Below are positions 17,079-25,023 of a stretch of DNA of 34,125 bases, in pieces. The position numbers and the translations under genes were made by a program. The notes below the pieces were generated by a model. The model ran no database searches. It was not told the DNA's origin and saw only the letters and a list, made by a program, of their open reading frames with translations. The stretch spans positions 1-34,125 of the forward strand of contig PSRA01000209.1 in assembly GCA_003175695.1 (NCBI GenBank), given 5' to 3'. The stretch is from Bacteroidota bacterium (GTDB taxonomy: Bacteria > Bacteroidota > Bacteroidia > Chitinophagales > Chitinophagaceae). Position 1 is the first letter of the stretch, and every line of letters begins with the position of its first letter.

Positions 17079-17192
17079 AACTAAAGACTGTTGAACATGT
17101 TAAGACAATGAAAATATCGTGCCCGGCATCCATGTTTCAGGACCTTACTGGAATCTTTGTTCTAATTTGGAGCAAAATTATCAGTCCCTACA

Positions 17193-17573
17193 ATGGCAAT
17201 TGCATCATTTTCAACTTATAGAAAAGCAGGCAAATGGCGACAACAGATCCTGATTCTGTATTATGGCCTGAAGGATTCCAGGTCGCCCTATTTTTCTAAA
17301 ATTCCTGCTATTGCAGCTCTTGTGTATCTTTTTAGTCCCATTGATTTGATCCCTGACTTCATCCCTTTTGCCGGGTATCTTGACGACCTGGTTATTGTAC
17401 CTCTTCTTTTGCAGGTTTCCCTTCGCTTGTTGCCACCCGAAGTAATTGAATCAAGCCGAAATAAAGCGATACGCCAGCGTAAGAAAATCAATCTGGCTTT
17501 GACCATTTTCGGCGCTGTCCTCCTTCTCACCGGGGCTTTTCTTATTTGGGGAGTATGGAAATTATTTCATTAG
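17193..17573 (+). CDS. YkvA/DUF1232 family membrane protein
   Basis: A 126-residue protein with the DUF1232 core: LVYLFSPIDLIPDFIPFAGYLDDLVIV (about residues 46-72), whose SPIDLIPDFIP motif defines the family. A second membrane helix lies at the C-terminus (about 100-120, LALTIFGAVLLLTGAFLIW). The Arg/Lys-rich stretch before that helix suggests a cytoplasmic loop. The function of the family is not established. It diverges from the DsbD-N-like gene and is followed after 116 bases by the TPR gene, which has its own promoter, so it is probably monocistronic. Confidence 0.88.
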   Translation: MAIASFSTYRKAGKWRQQILILYYGLKDSRSPYFSKIPAIAALVYLFSPIDLIPDFIPFAGYLDDLVIVPLLLQVSLRLLPPEVIESSRNKAIRQRKKINLALTIFGAVLLLTGAFLIWGVWKLFH

Positions 17574-17600
17574 GATTTTCTCCCATGCCGGCCGACATTT

Positions 17601-17623
17601 ATGTAACCGACTATCGGTTACAT
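17601..17623. promoter_or_regulatory. Perfect palindrome, candidate operator upstream of the TPR-OmpA operon
   Basis: The left arm ATGTAACCGA (17601-17610) and right arm TCGGTTACAT (17614-17623) are perfect inverted copies across a CTA spacer. The site ends 17 bases before the TTTG box of the promoter at 17641-17673. It has no following T-tract, so it is not a terminator. It resembles dimer-binding sites of TetR-type regulators in form only; no such regulator is nearby. Confidence 0.6.
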
Positions 17624-17640
17624 ACAATTAATTAGAAGAA

Positions 17641-17673
17641 TTTGAATATTATTTTCTGATTCATGTATTTTTG
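17641..17673 (+). promoter_or_regulatory. Bacteroidota-type promoter of the TPR-OmpA operon
   Basis: TTTG at 17641-17644, a spacer of 21 bases, and TATTTTTG at 17666-17673 match the TTTG / TAnnTTTG consensus of primary-sigma promoters in this phylum without mismatch. The implied transcript start near 17680 supports the downstream ATG at 17690 rather than the one at 17663. Confidence 0.7.
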
Positions 17674-17689
17674 TTCGGAATTTTTAACC

Positions 17690-18514
17690 ATGAGAAACCT
17701 ACTACCAACCATTGTTGTTTCATTGGCCCTAAGCTTCCTGGTTCAATGTAAGTCCGGCTTAGTCACCATGTCTAATAGTTGCTATAACATGATCTCAACG
17801 GGGCAGAGTCAAAACAAGTCAGGGAATTATTCAGGGGCTTTAGAAACTTTCAACACCGTTCTTCAGAAATGTGATGCATACGATTCAAAGGAGAAAGGTT
17901 TTGCCGGAAAGGCTGAGGCGTTGAATGGATTAAAACAATTCAATGATGCGCTTGCTGCGGCAAACGAGGGTTTGAAAATCAGTAATTCCAGCATCGATAA
18001 CCTGTTTCAAAGGGCAACTGCAGAAATTGGATTGGGTATGGAATCTGCAGCCAAATCTGATTTAAATACAATCATTTCTCTCACGCAAAAAAATAAGAAC
18101 ACAGCTGAAAGAGCAACTATCTATGCAAAAATTGCTGCGCTGAATGCGAAGGAGCAAGCATATGATGAAGCACTTGGCAATATAAATCAGGCGATGAGTC
18201 TGGACAATTCCAACCTGGATTTTTCCGTTTTGCAGGGTGATATTTATGTCGCATCCGGAAAATTCAAGGAAGGATTGGAAAGTTATGATAATGCCATTTC
18301 ACGCGGAAGAAATGATGCCGAGGTATGGAAAGCCAAGGCTACCGCACTTATTAAGATGAATCAGAAAAAATATGGCACGGATAATGCAGGATCCCTTGCG
18401 AAAAAAATGAACAGCGCAGAAAAACAATCGTTGTGCGCCACCATTCGCACTGCCGTAGAACACGGGATGAAAGACATGAATATTGAATTGATGCAAGTTG
18501 CCGTTTGTAATTAA
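17690..18514 (+). CDS. Tetratricopeptide-repeat envelope protein
   Basis: The start chosen is ATG 17690 (MRNLLPTIVV), because an upstream in-frame ATG at 17663 lies inside the promoter. The protein has 274 residues. A signal sequence (about residues 3-18) ends in LVQC, possibly a lipoprotein site at Cys19 although Gln before Cys is atypical. The rest is built from TPR units: NKSGNYSGALETFNTVLQKC, then GLKQFNDALAAANEGLKI, then KEQAYDEALGNINQAMSLD and ASGKFKEGLESYDNAIS. TPRs hold protein partners. It is followed after 7 bases by the OmpA-family gene, so the two are one operon and the partner may be in the outer membrane or peptidoglycan layer. Specific role unknown. Confidence 0.85.
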   Translation: MRNLLPTIVVSLALSFLVQCKSGLVTMSNSCYNMISTGQSQNKSGNYSGALETFNTVLQKCDAYDSKEKGFAGKAEALNGLKQFNDALAAANEGLKISNSSIDNLFQRATAEIGLGMESAAKSDLNTIISLTQKNKNTAERATIYAKIAALNAKEQAYDEALGNINQAMSLDNSNLDFSVLQGDIYVASGKFKEGLESYDNAISRGRNDAEVWKAKATALIKMNQKKYGTDNAGSLAKKMNSAEKQSLCATIRTAVEHGMKDMNIELMQVAVCN

Positions 18515-18521
18515 ATAGACT

Positions 18522-19178
18522 ATGAAAAAGACTTTATACATCGCCGTTATTGCCGGTATAATTCTTTCCGGCTGCAAGAGCATGAATAATACACAAAAGG
18601 GTACGGCCATCGGAGCCGCCGCCGGAGCAACGGCGGGAGCCCTGATTGCTGGAAAGAATACTGTCCTTGGTGCTTTGATTGGAGCGGCGGTAGGCGGAGG
18701 TGCCGGTTATCTAATTGGCAACCATATGGATAAACAGGCAAAAGAAATTAAGCAAGCTGTTCCGGATGCCCAGGTGGAACGAGTTGGAGAAGGTATAAAT
18801 CTTACGTTCAATTCAGGCCTGCTCTTTAAGATCAATTCAACATTATTGAGTGATTCAGCAAGAGAAAGTCTTGAAAAAGTAGCCCAGGTTTTTGTCAAAT
18901 ACCCTGAAACTATTATCCTGGTTGAAGGACATACAGATAATACCGGCACTCCGGAATACAATATGGAGCTTTCCAGGAAAAGAGCAGTAGCTGTTTCTGA
19001 TTTTCTTGAGTCCAAAGGCGTTGCTCATTCCCGTTTTGATATCAAATGGTATGGAGAAACACAGCCGAAATATCCCAACGATACCGAAGCTAACCGCAAA
19101 CTCAACAGAAGAGTGGAAGTGGGGGTGATGGCCAATGATCAAATGAAGCAACAAGCAAAAGATGGCAAACTGAATTGA
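18522..19178 (+). CDS. OmpA-family peptidoglycan-binding lipoprotein with glycine zipper
   Basis: A 218-residue lipoprotein with a clear lipobox, LSGC (Cys18). Next comes a glycine-zipper segment (about residues 28-67, GAAAGATAGALIAG followed by GALIGAAVGGGAGYLIG), likely membrane-inserting. A C-terminal OmpA-like domain (about 90-205) follows, with the peptidoglycan-contact motifs GHTDNTGTPEYN, LSRKRA and NRRVEV. This layout (YiaD-like) tethers the outer membrane to the cell wall. It is the second gene of the TPR-OmpA operon, 7 bases after the first. The stop is 4 bases from the end of the convergent UspA-like gene. Confidence 0.93.
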   Translation: MKKTLYIAVIAGIILSGCKSMNNTQKGTAIGAAAGATAGALIAGKNTVLGALIGAAVGGGAGYLIGNHMDKQAKEIKQAVPDAQVERVGEGINLTFNSGLLFKINSTLLSDSARESLEKVAQVFVKYPETIILVEGHTDNTGTPEYNMELSRKRAVAVSDFLESKGVAHSRFDIKWYGETQPKYPNDTEANRKLNRRVEVGVMANDQMKQQAKDGKLN

Positions 19179-19182
19179 TCCT

Positions 19183-19989
19183 TCATTCGTGCGCAATAAA
19201 AAGAGAGGTCTTACTGTACCCAAGCAAGAGTTGGACGTGACTGGGATGGAAGATCCTGGCATAAGCTTCTTTTCCATAGGTACTCATCACGACGTATGTG
19301 TTTTCATTAGACCTGTTGGCAATATCCAGTAGTTGTTCCTTCACCGTTCTTTGCTGTGTCTCTCTTTCAATGCTTCCGTAATGGTGAGCCATCCATTCAT
19401 CCAACAATTTTTCATTTTCCTTTTGATCGTTTCTGTAAGAATCGATTGAAACTAATGAGACGGGAACCTGGGTAGCCAAAGGAAAAAGGTAATTGAACAT
19501 CTTGATAGCGTGCATACTTGAATAGCTGCCATCATAGGTAAAAACAATTTTTTGAATTGGCTGATTACTGGGCCGGGCAAGAAGAATGGGGCAATGAGCA
19601 TCTACCAACATATCTTTTAAAGAAGCATTCATTGATGTCAGCAGGTAATCGTTAAAATCAGTTTGCGCATGAGCAATGATCATGTCAGCGTAAGTTGTTT
19701 GGTTTACAACCTGGGGCAGGCTGATCTCTTTTCCATGAATTGCTTTGAATGCGGACCCTGCATTTCTGGTAATTTCTTCGGCCCAGCGGATGAGGTCATT
19801 GAAGAGTGGCATTTCTTCTGATTCAATATCTCTTCTGTCAGAAAACCTTTGTGAAAGAGGTTTTGGCTGATTTTTCTTTTTTAGAAATAGCCCTGTTACC
19901 TGGGATGGAGTCTGACCCATGATTTGCAGGGTTGTATTTAGCAATTCCTTTACCTGCGAATATTCGGAAAGCAGAATAACAACTCTCAT
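19183..19989 (-). CDS. Universal stress protein (UspA-like), tandem domains
   Basis: A 268-residue cytoplasmic protein with two UspA-like halves (about residues 1-140 and 145-268). The first half contains the YADMIIAHAQTDFND and HCPILLARP ends. The second begins QPIQKIVFTYDGSYSSMHAIKMF and ends NENTYVVMSTYGKEAYAR, LLLGYSKTSLFIAHE. The classical ATP-binding G-x2-G-x9-G(S/T) motif is not clear in either half, so nucleotide binding is doubtful. Such tandem Usp proteins in Bacteroidota are associated with stress conditions, but the role here is inferred. The gene is convergent with ompA and has a phased direct repeat just upstream of its start. Confidence 0.85.
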   Translation of the reverse strand: MRVVILLSEYSQVKELLNTTLQIMGQTPSQVTGLFLKKKNQPKPLSQRFSDRRDIESEEMPLFNDLIRWAEEITRNAGSAFKAIHGKEISLPQVVNQTTYADMIIAHAQTDFNDYLLTSMNASLKDMLVDAHCPILLARPSNQPIQKIVFTYDGSYSSMHAIKMFNYLFPLATQVPVSLVSIDSYRNDQKENEKLLDEWMAHHYGSIERETQQRTVKEQLLDIANRSNENTYVVMSTYGKEAYARIFHPSHVQLLLGYSKTSLFIAHE

Positions 19990-20006
19990 ATAGTAATACC
20001 CGTTTC

Positions 20007-20025
20007 ACATGCCAGAAACATGCCA
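20007..20025. promoter_or_regulatory. Helically phased direct repeat upstream of the UspA-like gene
   Basis: ACATGCCA occurs at 20007-20014 and again at 20018-20025, a period of 11 bases, that is one helical turn. It lies 18-36 bases upstream of the ATG at 19989 and could be a regulator site. A separate 10-base palindrome CGCATATGCG lies at 20041-20050. No canonical promoter was recognised. Confidence 0.35.
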
Positions 20026-20160
20026 TTTCTTATTTCTGATCGCATATGCGTGTAGGATATCAATAATAAATCTAATCGTTAGCATTTCACGCTTTACTTA
20101 ATTGTCTTTATGTTAACGATCACAGCAAGCGATCAAGTTTAAGTAAATTGTGATTAACGC

Positions 20161-20192
20161 CGATTCATTTGACCAAAATTTCAAATGAGTCG
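20161..20192. promoter_or_regulatory. Inverted repeat immediately upstream of the TfoX-domain gene
   Basis: CGATTCATTTGA (20161-20172) and TCAAATGAGTCG (20181-20192) are inverted copies with 11 of 12 bases matching, across an 8-base spacer. The dyad ends 27 bases before the ATG at 20220. It may be an operator or a leader hairpin. Confidence 0.45.
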
Positions 20193-20219
20193 GGATCATC
20201 GATCAGAAAAAAATGACTC

Positions 20220-20591
20220 ATGCCTTACAGTGAAAGTCTTGCCAACAAAGTTCGCGAATGTTTGTCTGAAGTGAAGAAAGTTGATGAAAAGAAAATGTTC
20301 AGCGGAATTTGCTTTATGGTAAATGACAAAATGTGTATTTGCGTTGGTAACAAGGAGCTCATGTGCCGGGTGGGTCCCCATGAATATGAAAAAGCTCTTG
20401 AAAAAAAGGGCTGCAGGCCAATGATTCATAATGGCAAACCTATGAAAGGATTTGTCTTCGTACACGAAGAAGCAGTAAAGACCCAAAAAAACCTTCAATA
20501 TTGGGTCGATGCCTGCCTCAATTTCAACAAGGATGCAAAATCTTCCAAGGCACCAGCTAAAAAGAAAAAAAGCAAACCAAGCCGATTATGA
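20220..20591 (+). CDS. TfoX N-terminal domain protein
   Basis: A 123-residue protein made almost only of the TfoX/Sxy N-terminal domain: SESLANKVRECL at the start, EKKMFSGICFMVNDKMCICVGN (about residues 26-47), and MCRVGPHEYEKAL near 49. A basic Lys-rich tail (KAPAKKKKSKPSRL) follows. In gamma-proteobacteria full TfoX/Sxy acts in competence regulation; stand-alone N domains in Bacteroidota have no proven role, so competence should not be assumed. The stop TGA overlaps the start of the next gene (ATGA, 20588-20591), which implies translational coupling to the GNAT gene. An inverted repeat lies just upstream. Confidence 0.9.
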   Translation: MPYSESLANKVRECLSEVKKVDEKKMFSGICFMVNDKMCICVGNKELMCRVGPHEYEKALEKKGCRPMIHNGKPMKGFVFVHEEAVKTQKNLQYWVDACLNFNKDAKSSKAPAKKKKSKPSRL

Positions 20592-21142
20592 CGCCCTTAT
20601 CTCCATCGAGCGCACCATATACTTCCTTACAAACTGCTCGCCTGATTCTCAGGCAATTGGATTTTTTGGATCAAGATGCCCTTTACGAATTAAGAAGCAA
20701 TCCGGACGTCAATAAGTATCTCGACCGCCCTGTGCCTGGCTCCAGGCAGGACGTAATAGACTTTATTGAGAAAATCAATGCCGGGATACTTTTAAATCAA
20801 AGCTTTTATTGGGCAATCACTTTACTGAACAATTCAAAATTGATTGGAACCATTTGCCTCTGGAATTTTTCAAAAACTCATAATCAGGCCGAAATTGGTT
20901 ATGAGCTGAATCCCGCATACCAGGGCCTGGGCCTAATGCAGGAAGCTATGTCGAAGGTGGTCGAATTTGGATTTGAAGCTTTAAGATTGAATTCCATTCT
21001 CGCTTCCACGCACAAAGAAAACAAAAGATCCATTCATTTGCTGGAGAAATATGGTTTTTCAAAGGCGAATGAGGAGTTGGATGATCCGCTAAAAGAAACA
21101 ATGGTCTATACACTTCGCCGAAACAATGCGTTCGGATTGTGA
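20588..21142 (+). CDS. GNAT N-acetyltransferase, RimJ/RimL type
   Basis: A 184-residue acetyltransferase. The N-terminal TARLILRQLDFLDQDALYEL (about residues 16-35) and the middle LIGTICLWNF, AEIGYELNPAYQGLGLMQEAM (about 101-121, acetyl-CoA loop Q-G-L-G-L) are typical of the RimJ/RimL subgroup, which acetylates protein N-termini or small amines. The NKRSIHLLEKYGF end motif is present (about 141-153). The start overlaps the TfoX-domain stop by four bases, so it is the second gene of a two-gene operon. The acceptor substrate is unknown. Confidence 0.9.
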   Translation: MTPLSPSSAPYTSLQTARLILRQLDFLDQDALYELRSNPDVNKYLDRPVPGSRQDVIDFIEKINAGILLNQSFYWAITLLNNSKLIGTICLWNFSKTHNQAEIGYELNPAYQGLGLMQEAMSKVVEFGFEALRLNSILASTHKENKRSIHLLEKYGFSKANEELDDPLKETMVYTLRRNNAFGL

Positions 21143-21296
21143 GCATGTAGAAACAGGTCACAAAAGGGGGCGCGAAGACCCTTTCTTTTCCAAAATTTCT
21201 CATTAGAATTTCATCCGTTGATGAGTGCGAAGCAGGAATGTTGTATAGAGAACCTGGCTCCAAATAAAAATTATCCAGATGAAGCGATTCCAGCCA

Positions 21297-21509
21297 TTAT
21301 TCTTTTCTAAAAACAATGGATGCAACGCCAGCAAGGAAAAAGGAAAAATAAACTAGAGCAGTGCCCGAGATCATCTTATAGTGCACATTACCGCCTTTTC
21401 GGCTAAAATGATTGGTCACACTAACTACGTTGCCTGTGTGTTTTTCGTACAGTCCTACCAGTAAGACCATCACAATGATCATTATGCACAAGGGTTTGGG
21501 ATTAAGCAT
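21297..21509 (-). CDS. Small two-helix membrane protein, hypothetical
   Basis: A 70-residue frame starting MLNPKPLCIM, with two hydrophobic helices (about residues 7-20 and 46-66) and a polar, His/Lys-containing middle segment. It ends SIVFRKE, a typical positive-inside terminus. I recognise no family. In favour of a real gene are the ATG start, the membrane-protein layout, and a near-palindrome with a TTTG box 34-60 bases upstream. It is convergent with the GNAT gene and lies 344 bases from the MFS gene. Function unknown. Confidence 0.45.
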   Translation of the reverse strand: MLNPKPLCIMIIVMVLLVGLYEKHTGNVVSVTNHFSRKGGNVHYKMISGTALVYFSFFLAGVASIVFRKE

Positions 21510-21544
21510 GGCTTAAGTTTTAATAGGATTAGGATTATTAGCAT

Positions 21545-21562
21545 GACGGTTTAGAAACCATC
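21545..21562. promoter_or_regulatory. Near-palindrome upstream of the small membrane protein gene
   Basis: GACGGTTT and AAACCATC are inverted with 7 of 8 matches around AG. The site is 36-53 bases upstream of the ATG at 21509 (minus strand) and adjoins a TTTG box (minus-strand reading, 21562-21565). It is a weak candidate operator. Confidence 0.3.
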
Positions 21563-21565
21563 AAA

Positions 21566-21853
21566 CTATTCTGATATTAACGGATTCTGAGGTATCTATA
21601 TTTTACATTTTTAGTCGCGCGGAATAGATGAATATGTAAGAATTTGAAAATGAAATGACTTTCCCGGAGATTTTTTAGCAAATTTTTTGGCCTTCCTCTT
21701 TCCATTTGCGGGAAGGATTCCGGTGCTGGTAAATGGCTGTTCCTCAAATGGGAATCAGGTTTTTTGACATTTTTTCCCAATAAAACGTCTACACTACGGG
21801 AATGAGTAAGCGAATGCCGGCGAAGCTTAACTTTTCTTCAAGAATGGAAAAGA
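21566..21853. other. Intergenic stretch without a supported gene
   Basis: With the preceding operator candidate this gap spans 344 bases. A 67-codon minus-strand frame (21577-21780) starts with TTG, has no recognisable domain and a composition of chance type, so it is not called. No terminator with a T-tract was recognised for the flanking genes. Confidence 0.4.
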
Positions 21854-23434
21854 TCAATGTGCTCCTTCACTGATTTTGGGCGGTGGTGCTCCTTTTTTTT
21901 GCTTCACCATGAGCACAAAAGGAGTGCAAATAAGAAACAAAAGACCCAGGTATAAAAATCCATCCATATAGGAAAGCACGTTGGCCTGTCTAGTAACATC
22001 AATATCCAGAGCTTTATATGCTTGTTGCAAAGCTGTAGCGGAATCCTTGCCCTGGGATACGAATGAACTTTGCAGCGCCATTATTCTGCCATGTACATTC
22101 GGATCATCAAATCCTAATTTGGTCACCAAATCGCTACGGTGCTCCTGGTTTCTTCGATCAAGCATAACCGTTATAATAGCCACTCCGAATGATCCGCCGA
22201 GCTGGCGCATCATCCCTGTGAAGGCTGCCCCCTGGCCAATCTGCTTACCTTTCAGCGTAGATAAAGCCAACGTGGTAATGGGGATAAAAAGCAAACCCAT
22301 CCCGAGCCCGCGCAGAATCAACATCCAGAAAAAAGCGTCCTTTCCCGTATCCGGTGTCAGGATTCGATAGCCCCAAAAACTATAACCAAAGAATAGCATC
22401 ATGCCAATAGCAACCAGGAATTGTTGCGGCACTCCCTTTTGAAGCAATCGCCCGATGATTGGCATCATAAATGCCGTTGTGATAGTCGCCGGAATCAGCA
22501 ACAATCCGGACTCGGTAGCAGTCCAACCCAACAGGGTTTGTGTATACAACGGAATAATGAATGTGGATCCATACAGACCAAATCCCAGTATAAAAGACAA
22601 TATTGTTCCCACCCTCAGGTTCCCATTTTTCAATACACGTAATTCAACGATGGGATTCTTATAAGTTAGTTCTCTCCAAACGAAAAAAATCAAACCCAAA
22701 GCTGCAGATATCGTAAGCATTCGAATAGCCTGGTTGCTATACCAATCATTTTCCTGTCCTTTTTCCAATACATATTGTAGTGAGCCCACAAAAACAATCA
22801 GCAGACAAATTCCTAACCAATCGACATTCTCTTCACTTTTTTGATGACCATATTTCGGGCTTCTTATGAATTCAAGAGTCATAAGAAAGGCAATAATGCC
22901 AAGCGGAATATTGATGTAAAAAATATAAGGCCACGTGAAATTATCGGTGATGTATCCACCTAAAGGAGGACCTAATGTGGGACCAACGATCACTCCCAAT
23001 CCATAAATGGCTTGTGCCATTCCTCTTTTTTCAGGGGGATAACTTTCAGTGATAATAGTCTGAGATGTTACCAGCAAGGCACCCCCTCCAATTCCCTGCA
23101 GAAATCTAAAAGCGACTAGTTCCCATATTCCTGTTGCATTTCCGCATAAAAATGAGAAGATTGTGAAGATCATGATGGACGCAGCAAAATAATTGCGTCT
23201 GCCAAAGTGAAGAGATAGCCAGCTCGTCATGGGTACAATGATCACATTACCTATCGAATAAGCAGTAACAACCCAACCAACCTCAGCAAATGTAGCTCCC
23301 AGGCCACCACTCATACTAGGAAGAGCGACATTGACAATTGTTGTGTCTACAATTTCGAGCAAAGCGCAAATGATGGCAGTCAGGGTAACTATTACTCGTC
23401 TGCTTCCATATTCAACTAATGATTGCTGTTCCAT
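21854..23434 (-). CDS. MFS exporter, DHA2 (EmrB/QacA) family
   Basis: A 526-residue proton-driven drug exporter with 14 membrane helices. Motifs seen are the helix-1 motif LEIVDTTIVNVALP with Asp30, motif A-like LSLHFGRRN (73-81), the motif B region FRFLQGIGGG with Arg110, and the antiporter motif C GLGVIVGPTLGPPLGG (145-160). A polar C-terminal tail follows the last helix. In EmrB-type systems the pump works with a periplasmic adaptor (EmrA/HlyD) and TolC; neither gene is adjacent, nor is a regulator. It may work alone or use partners encoded elsewhere. A 9-base direct repeat with a 17-base period lies upstream. Confidence 0.95.
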   Translation of the reverse strand: MEQQSLVEYGSRRVIVTLTAIICALLEIVDTTIVNVALPSMSGGLGATFAEVGWVVTAYSIGNVIIVPMTSWLSLHFGRRNYFAASIMIFTIFSFLCGNATGIWELVAFRFLQGIGGGALLVTSQTIITESYPPEKRGMAQAIYGLGVIVGPTLGPPLGGYITDNFTWPYIFYINIPLGIIAFLMTLEFIRSPKYGHQKSEENVDWLGICLLIVFVGSLQYVLEKGQENDWYSNQAIRMLTISAALGLIFFVWRELTYKNPIVELRVLKNGNLRVGTILSFILGFGLYGSTFIIPLYTQTLLGWTATESGLLLIPATITTAFMMPIIGRLLQKGVPQQFLVAIGMMLFFGYSFWGYRILTPDTGKDAFFWMLILRGLGMGLLFIPITTLALSTLKGKQIGQGAAFTGMMRQLGGSFGVAIITVMLDRRNQEHRSDLVTKLGFDDPNVHGRIMALQSSFVSQGKDSATALQQAYKALDIDVTRQANVLSYMDGFLYLGLLFLICTPFVLMVKQKKGAPPPKISEGAH

Positions 23435-23465
23435 CTTGGGTAGTCTTTGGTACCGGATTAATGCC

Positions 23466-23491
23466 GCGGTTCAAGGTTTTCGGCGGTTCAA
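23466..23491. promoter_or_regulatory. Direct repeat upstream of the MFS exporter gene
   Basis: GCGGTTCAA occurs at 23466-23474 and 23483-23491 (period 17 bases), 32-57 bases upstream of the ATG at 23434. It may be a regulator site or a chance duplication. Confidence 0.3.
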
Positions 23492-23574
23492 ATTAACAAG
23501 GCTGCTTGCTGATTCCAAATATTTTTCGCAGCTGCCAGTTTCATCTGCCTCGGACGATGAAATCGGGGAAAAAA

Positions 23575-24126
23575 TTATTTATTCATCTCATTCTCCAGAG
23601 CGGCCATCAAATGCAATGTAGTCCGGTTTAATCCTTCAAATAGACGTTTGTCTTCTTTGGACCATGGCTTTCCCTGTCTATAATCCCACCACCTGTATTC
23701 AATCTTGGAATAATCATTGGTTATCCCTTTCTCTACCGGCTTTTCATAATAATTGTAGGCCTGAAAAGAATAGCCTCCATCTTCAATGGTTATTGCAATA
23801 ACCGGGCGCAACCAATAATAGTTGCCGGCCTGGCTTGTGATCACTTTAAATGTGGCTGTTCCTACCAACTTGCCAGCTTTCTTATCAGCGACCTGAATAT
23901 TCTCTTCTGTATGGCGAAAAGTTCTGGTGTACCATTCATAAGCTTTGTTATACAATTCCTCTTTGTTTAAATGCGGGGGCAAAGTGTATGATTTTTCGTA
24001 AAAGACTATTCCATTCTTCATCGGAATGGGGATTGCAACAGAATCATTTTGTACAATCACAGAATCTGTTTGTGCAAGACCGGCATAAGACAAAAGAATG
24101 AAGAAAATAAGCGACCAGTTTTTCAT
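23575..24126 (-). CDS. Exported DUF4468 (TBP-like fold) protein
   Basis: The start chosen is the Met at 24126 (MKNWSLIFFILLSYAGLAQ), which gives a textbook signal peptide ending LAQ; 15 codons further upstream in frame give no sensible signal. The mature part has about 165 residues. The N-terminal half carries the DUF4468 pattern (LNKEELYNKAYEWYTRTFR, then DKKAGKLVGTATFKV, then RPVIAITIEDGGYSFQAYNYY), a TBP-like fold with unknown role that is common in secreted Bacteroidota proteins. The gene stands alone between the SDR gene and the MFS gene. Confidence 0.85.
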   Translation of the reverse strand: MKNWSLIFFILLSYAGLAQTDSVIVQNDSVAIPIPMKNGIVFYEKSYTLPPHLNKEELYNKAYEWYTRTFRHTEENIQVADKKAGKLVGTATFKVITSQAGNYYWLRPVIAITIEDGGYSFQAYNYYEKPVEKGITNDYSKIEYRWWDYRQGKPWSKEDKRLFEGLNRTTLHLMAALENEMNK

Positions 24127-24255
24127 TTCCGAAATTTGAGAAGTAAAAAAGCAATCGGCTAATTTAATCATTTACGGCCATGAATATGCGATGATGATTT
24201 TGAGATAATAACTTCGCATCAGGTTGGATGGCTTACAAAGAACGCAGGGCAATGC

Positions 24256-25023
24256 TTAAACTGCAGTCCACCCACCATCAACCAATAAAGTGGTCCCGGT
24301 AATCATAGAAGCCGCGGGAGATGCAAGAAACAGAACAGCATTGGCGACATCTTTCGGCTCTCCAATTTTGCCGAGAACAATTTTAGAGAGTACCAAATCT
24401 TCGTTTTTTTTGTCTGCCAGGTATTCCTCCGTGCCAGGCGTAAAAATGAAAGTCGGCGCAACTGCATTTACGGTTATATTATATTTCGCCCATTCTACTG
24501 CAAAGCATTTAGTAAGATGTGAGATGCCGGCTTTCGTCATACAATAAACAGATTCCGCTGGCAAAGCAACAAATCCCGCTTGCGAACTGAGATTAATAAT
24601 TCTGCCAAACTGATGTTTTCTCATGACCGCCCCTGCAAGCTGACTTACGAAAAAAGTACCTTTTAAATTAACAGCGAGCGTGTAATCAAAATCCCTTTCC
24701 GTCACGTCTTCAATATTATTTCCTGGAGCTATGCCCGCGTTGTTAACTAATATATCGATTCGGCCAAATGATTTAACTGTTTTATCATCCGCTGTTTTAA
24801 TTTCCTCCATATTGGTAACATCCATCTGTAGGGGAATTGCCTTTCTCCCCATTTTCTCAATTTCACGAATAAGGCCGTGATCAGTATTTTCATCCCGCAA
24901 ACCAACAGCAATATCAGCACCCGCTTCAGCCAGTGCGAGGGCGCAGGCACGGCCTATTCCTCTTGCTGAACCGGTTATCATTGCCACCTTACCCTTGACC
25001 TGCATTTCATCCAAGTTTTTCAT
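24256..25023 (-). CDS. Short-chain dehydrogenase/reductase (FabG-like)
   Basis: A classical NAD(P)-dependent SDR. Counting from the longest frame (25053), the cofactor loop TGSARGIG is at residues 27-34, NNAG at 104-107, Asn129, the catalytic Ser156 or Ser157 in NLSSQAG, and Tyr170-x3-Lys174. The C-terminal segment ASMITGTTLLVDGGWTA is typical. I prefer the Met at 25023 (MKNLDEMQVKGKVAMITG; 255 residues), since SDRs start shortly before the glycine motif. FabG-like in sequence, but without adjacent fatty-acid genes it is more likely a catabolic or stand-alone oxidoreductase; substrate unknown. Confidence 0.93.
   Translation of the reverse strand: MKNLDEMQVKGKVAMITGSARGIGRACALALAEAGADIAVGLRDENTDHGLIREIEKMGRKAIPLQMDVTNMEEIKTADDKTVKSFGRIDILVNNAGIAPGNNIEDVTERDFDYTLAVNLKGTFFVSQLAGAVMRKHQFGRIINLSSQAGFVALPAESVYCMTKAGISHLTKCFAVEWAKYNITVNAVAPTFIFTPGTEEYLADKKNEDLVLSKIVLGKIGEPKDVANAVLFLASPAASMITGTTLLVDGGWTAV

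Noticed and set aside
17601-17623. Palindrome as a terminator of the YkvA/DUF1232 gene
   Set aside because: No T-tract follows on either strand, and the spacer is only three bases, which is unlike a stable hairpin loop.
21577-21780. Minus-strand 67-codon frame with a TTG start
   Set aside because: No domain, no promoter, unlikely start and low-information composition.
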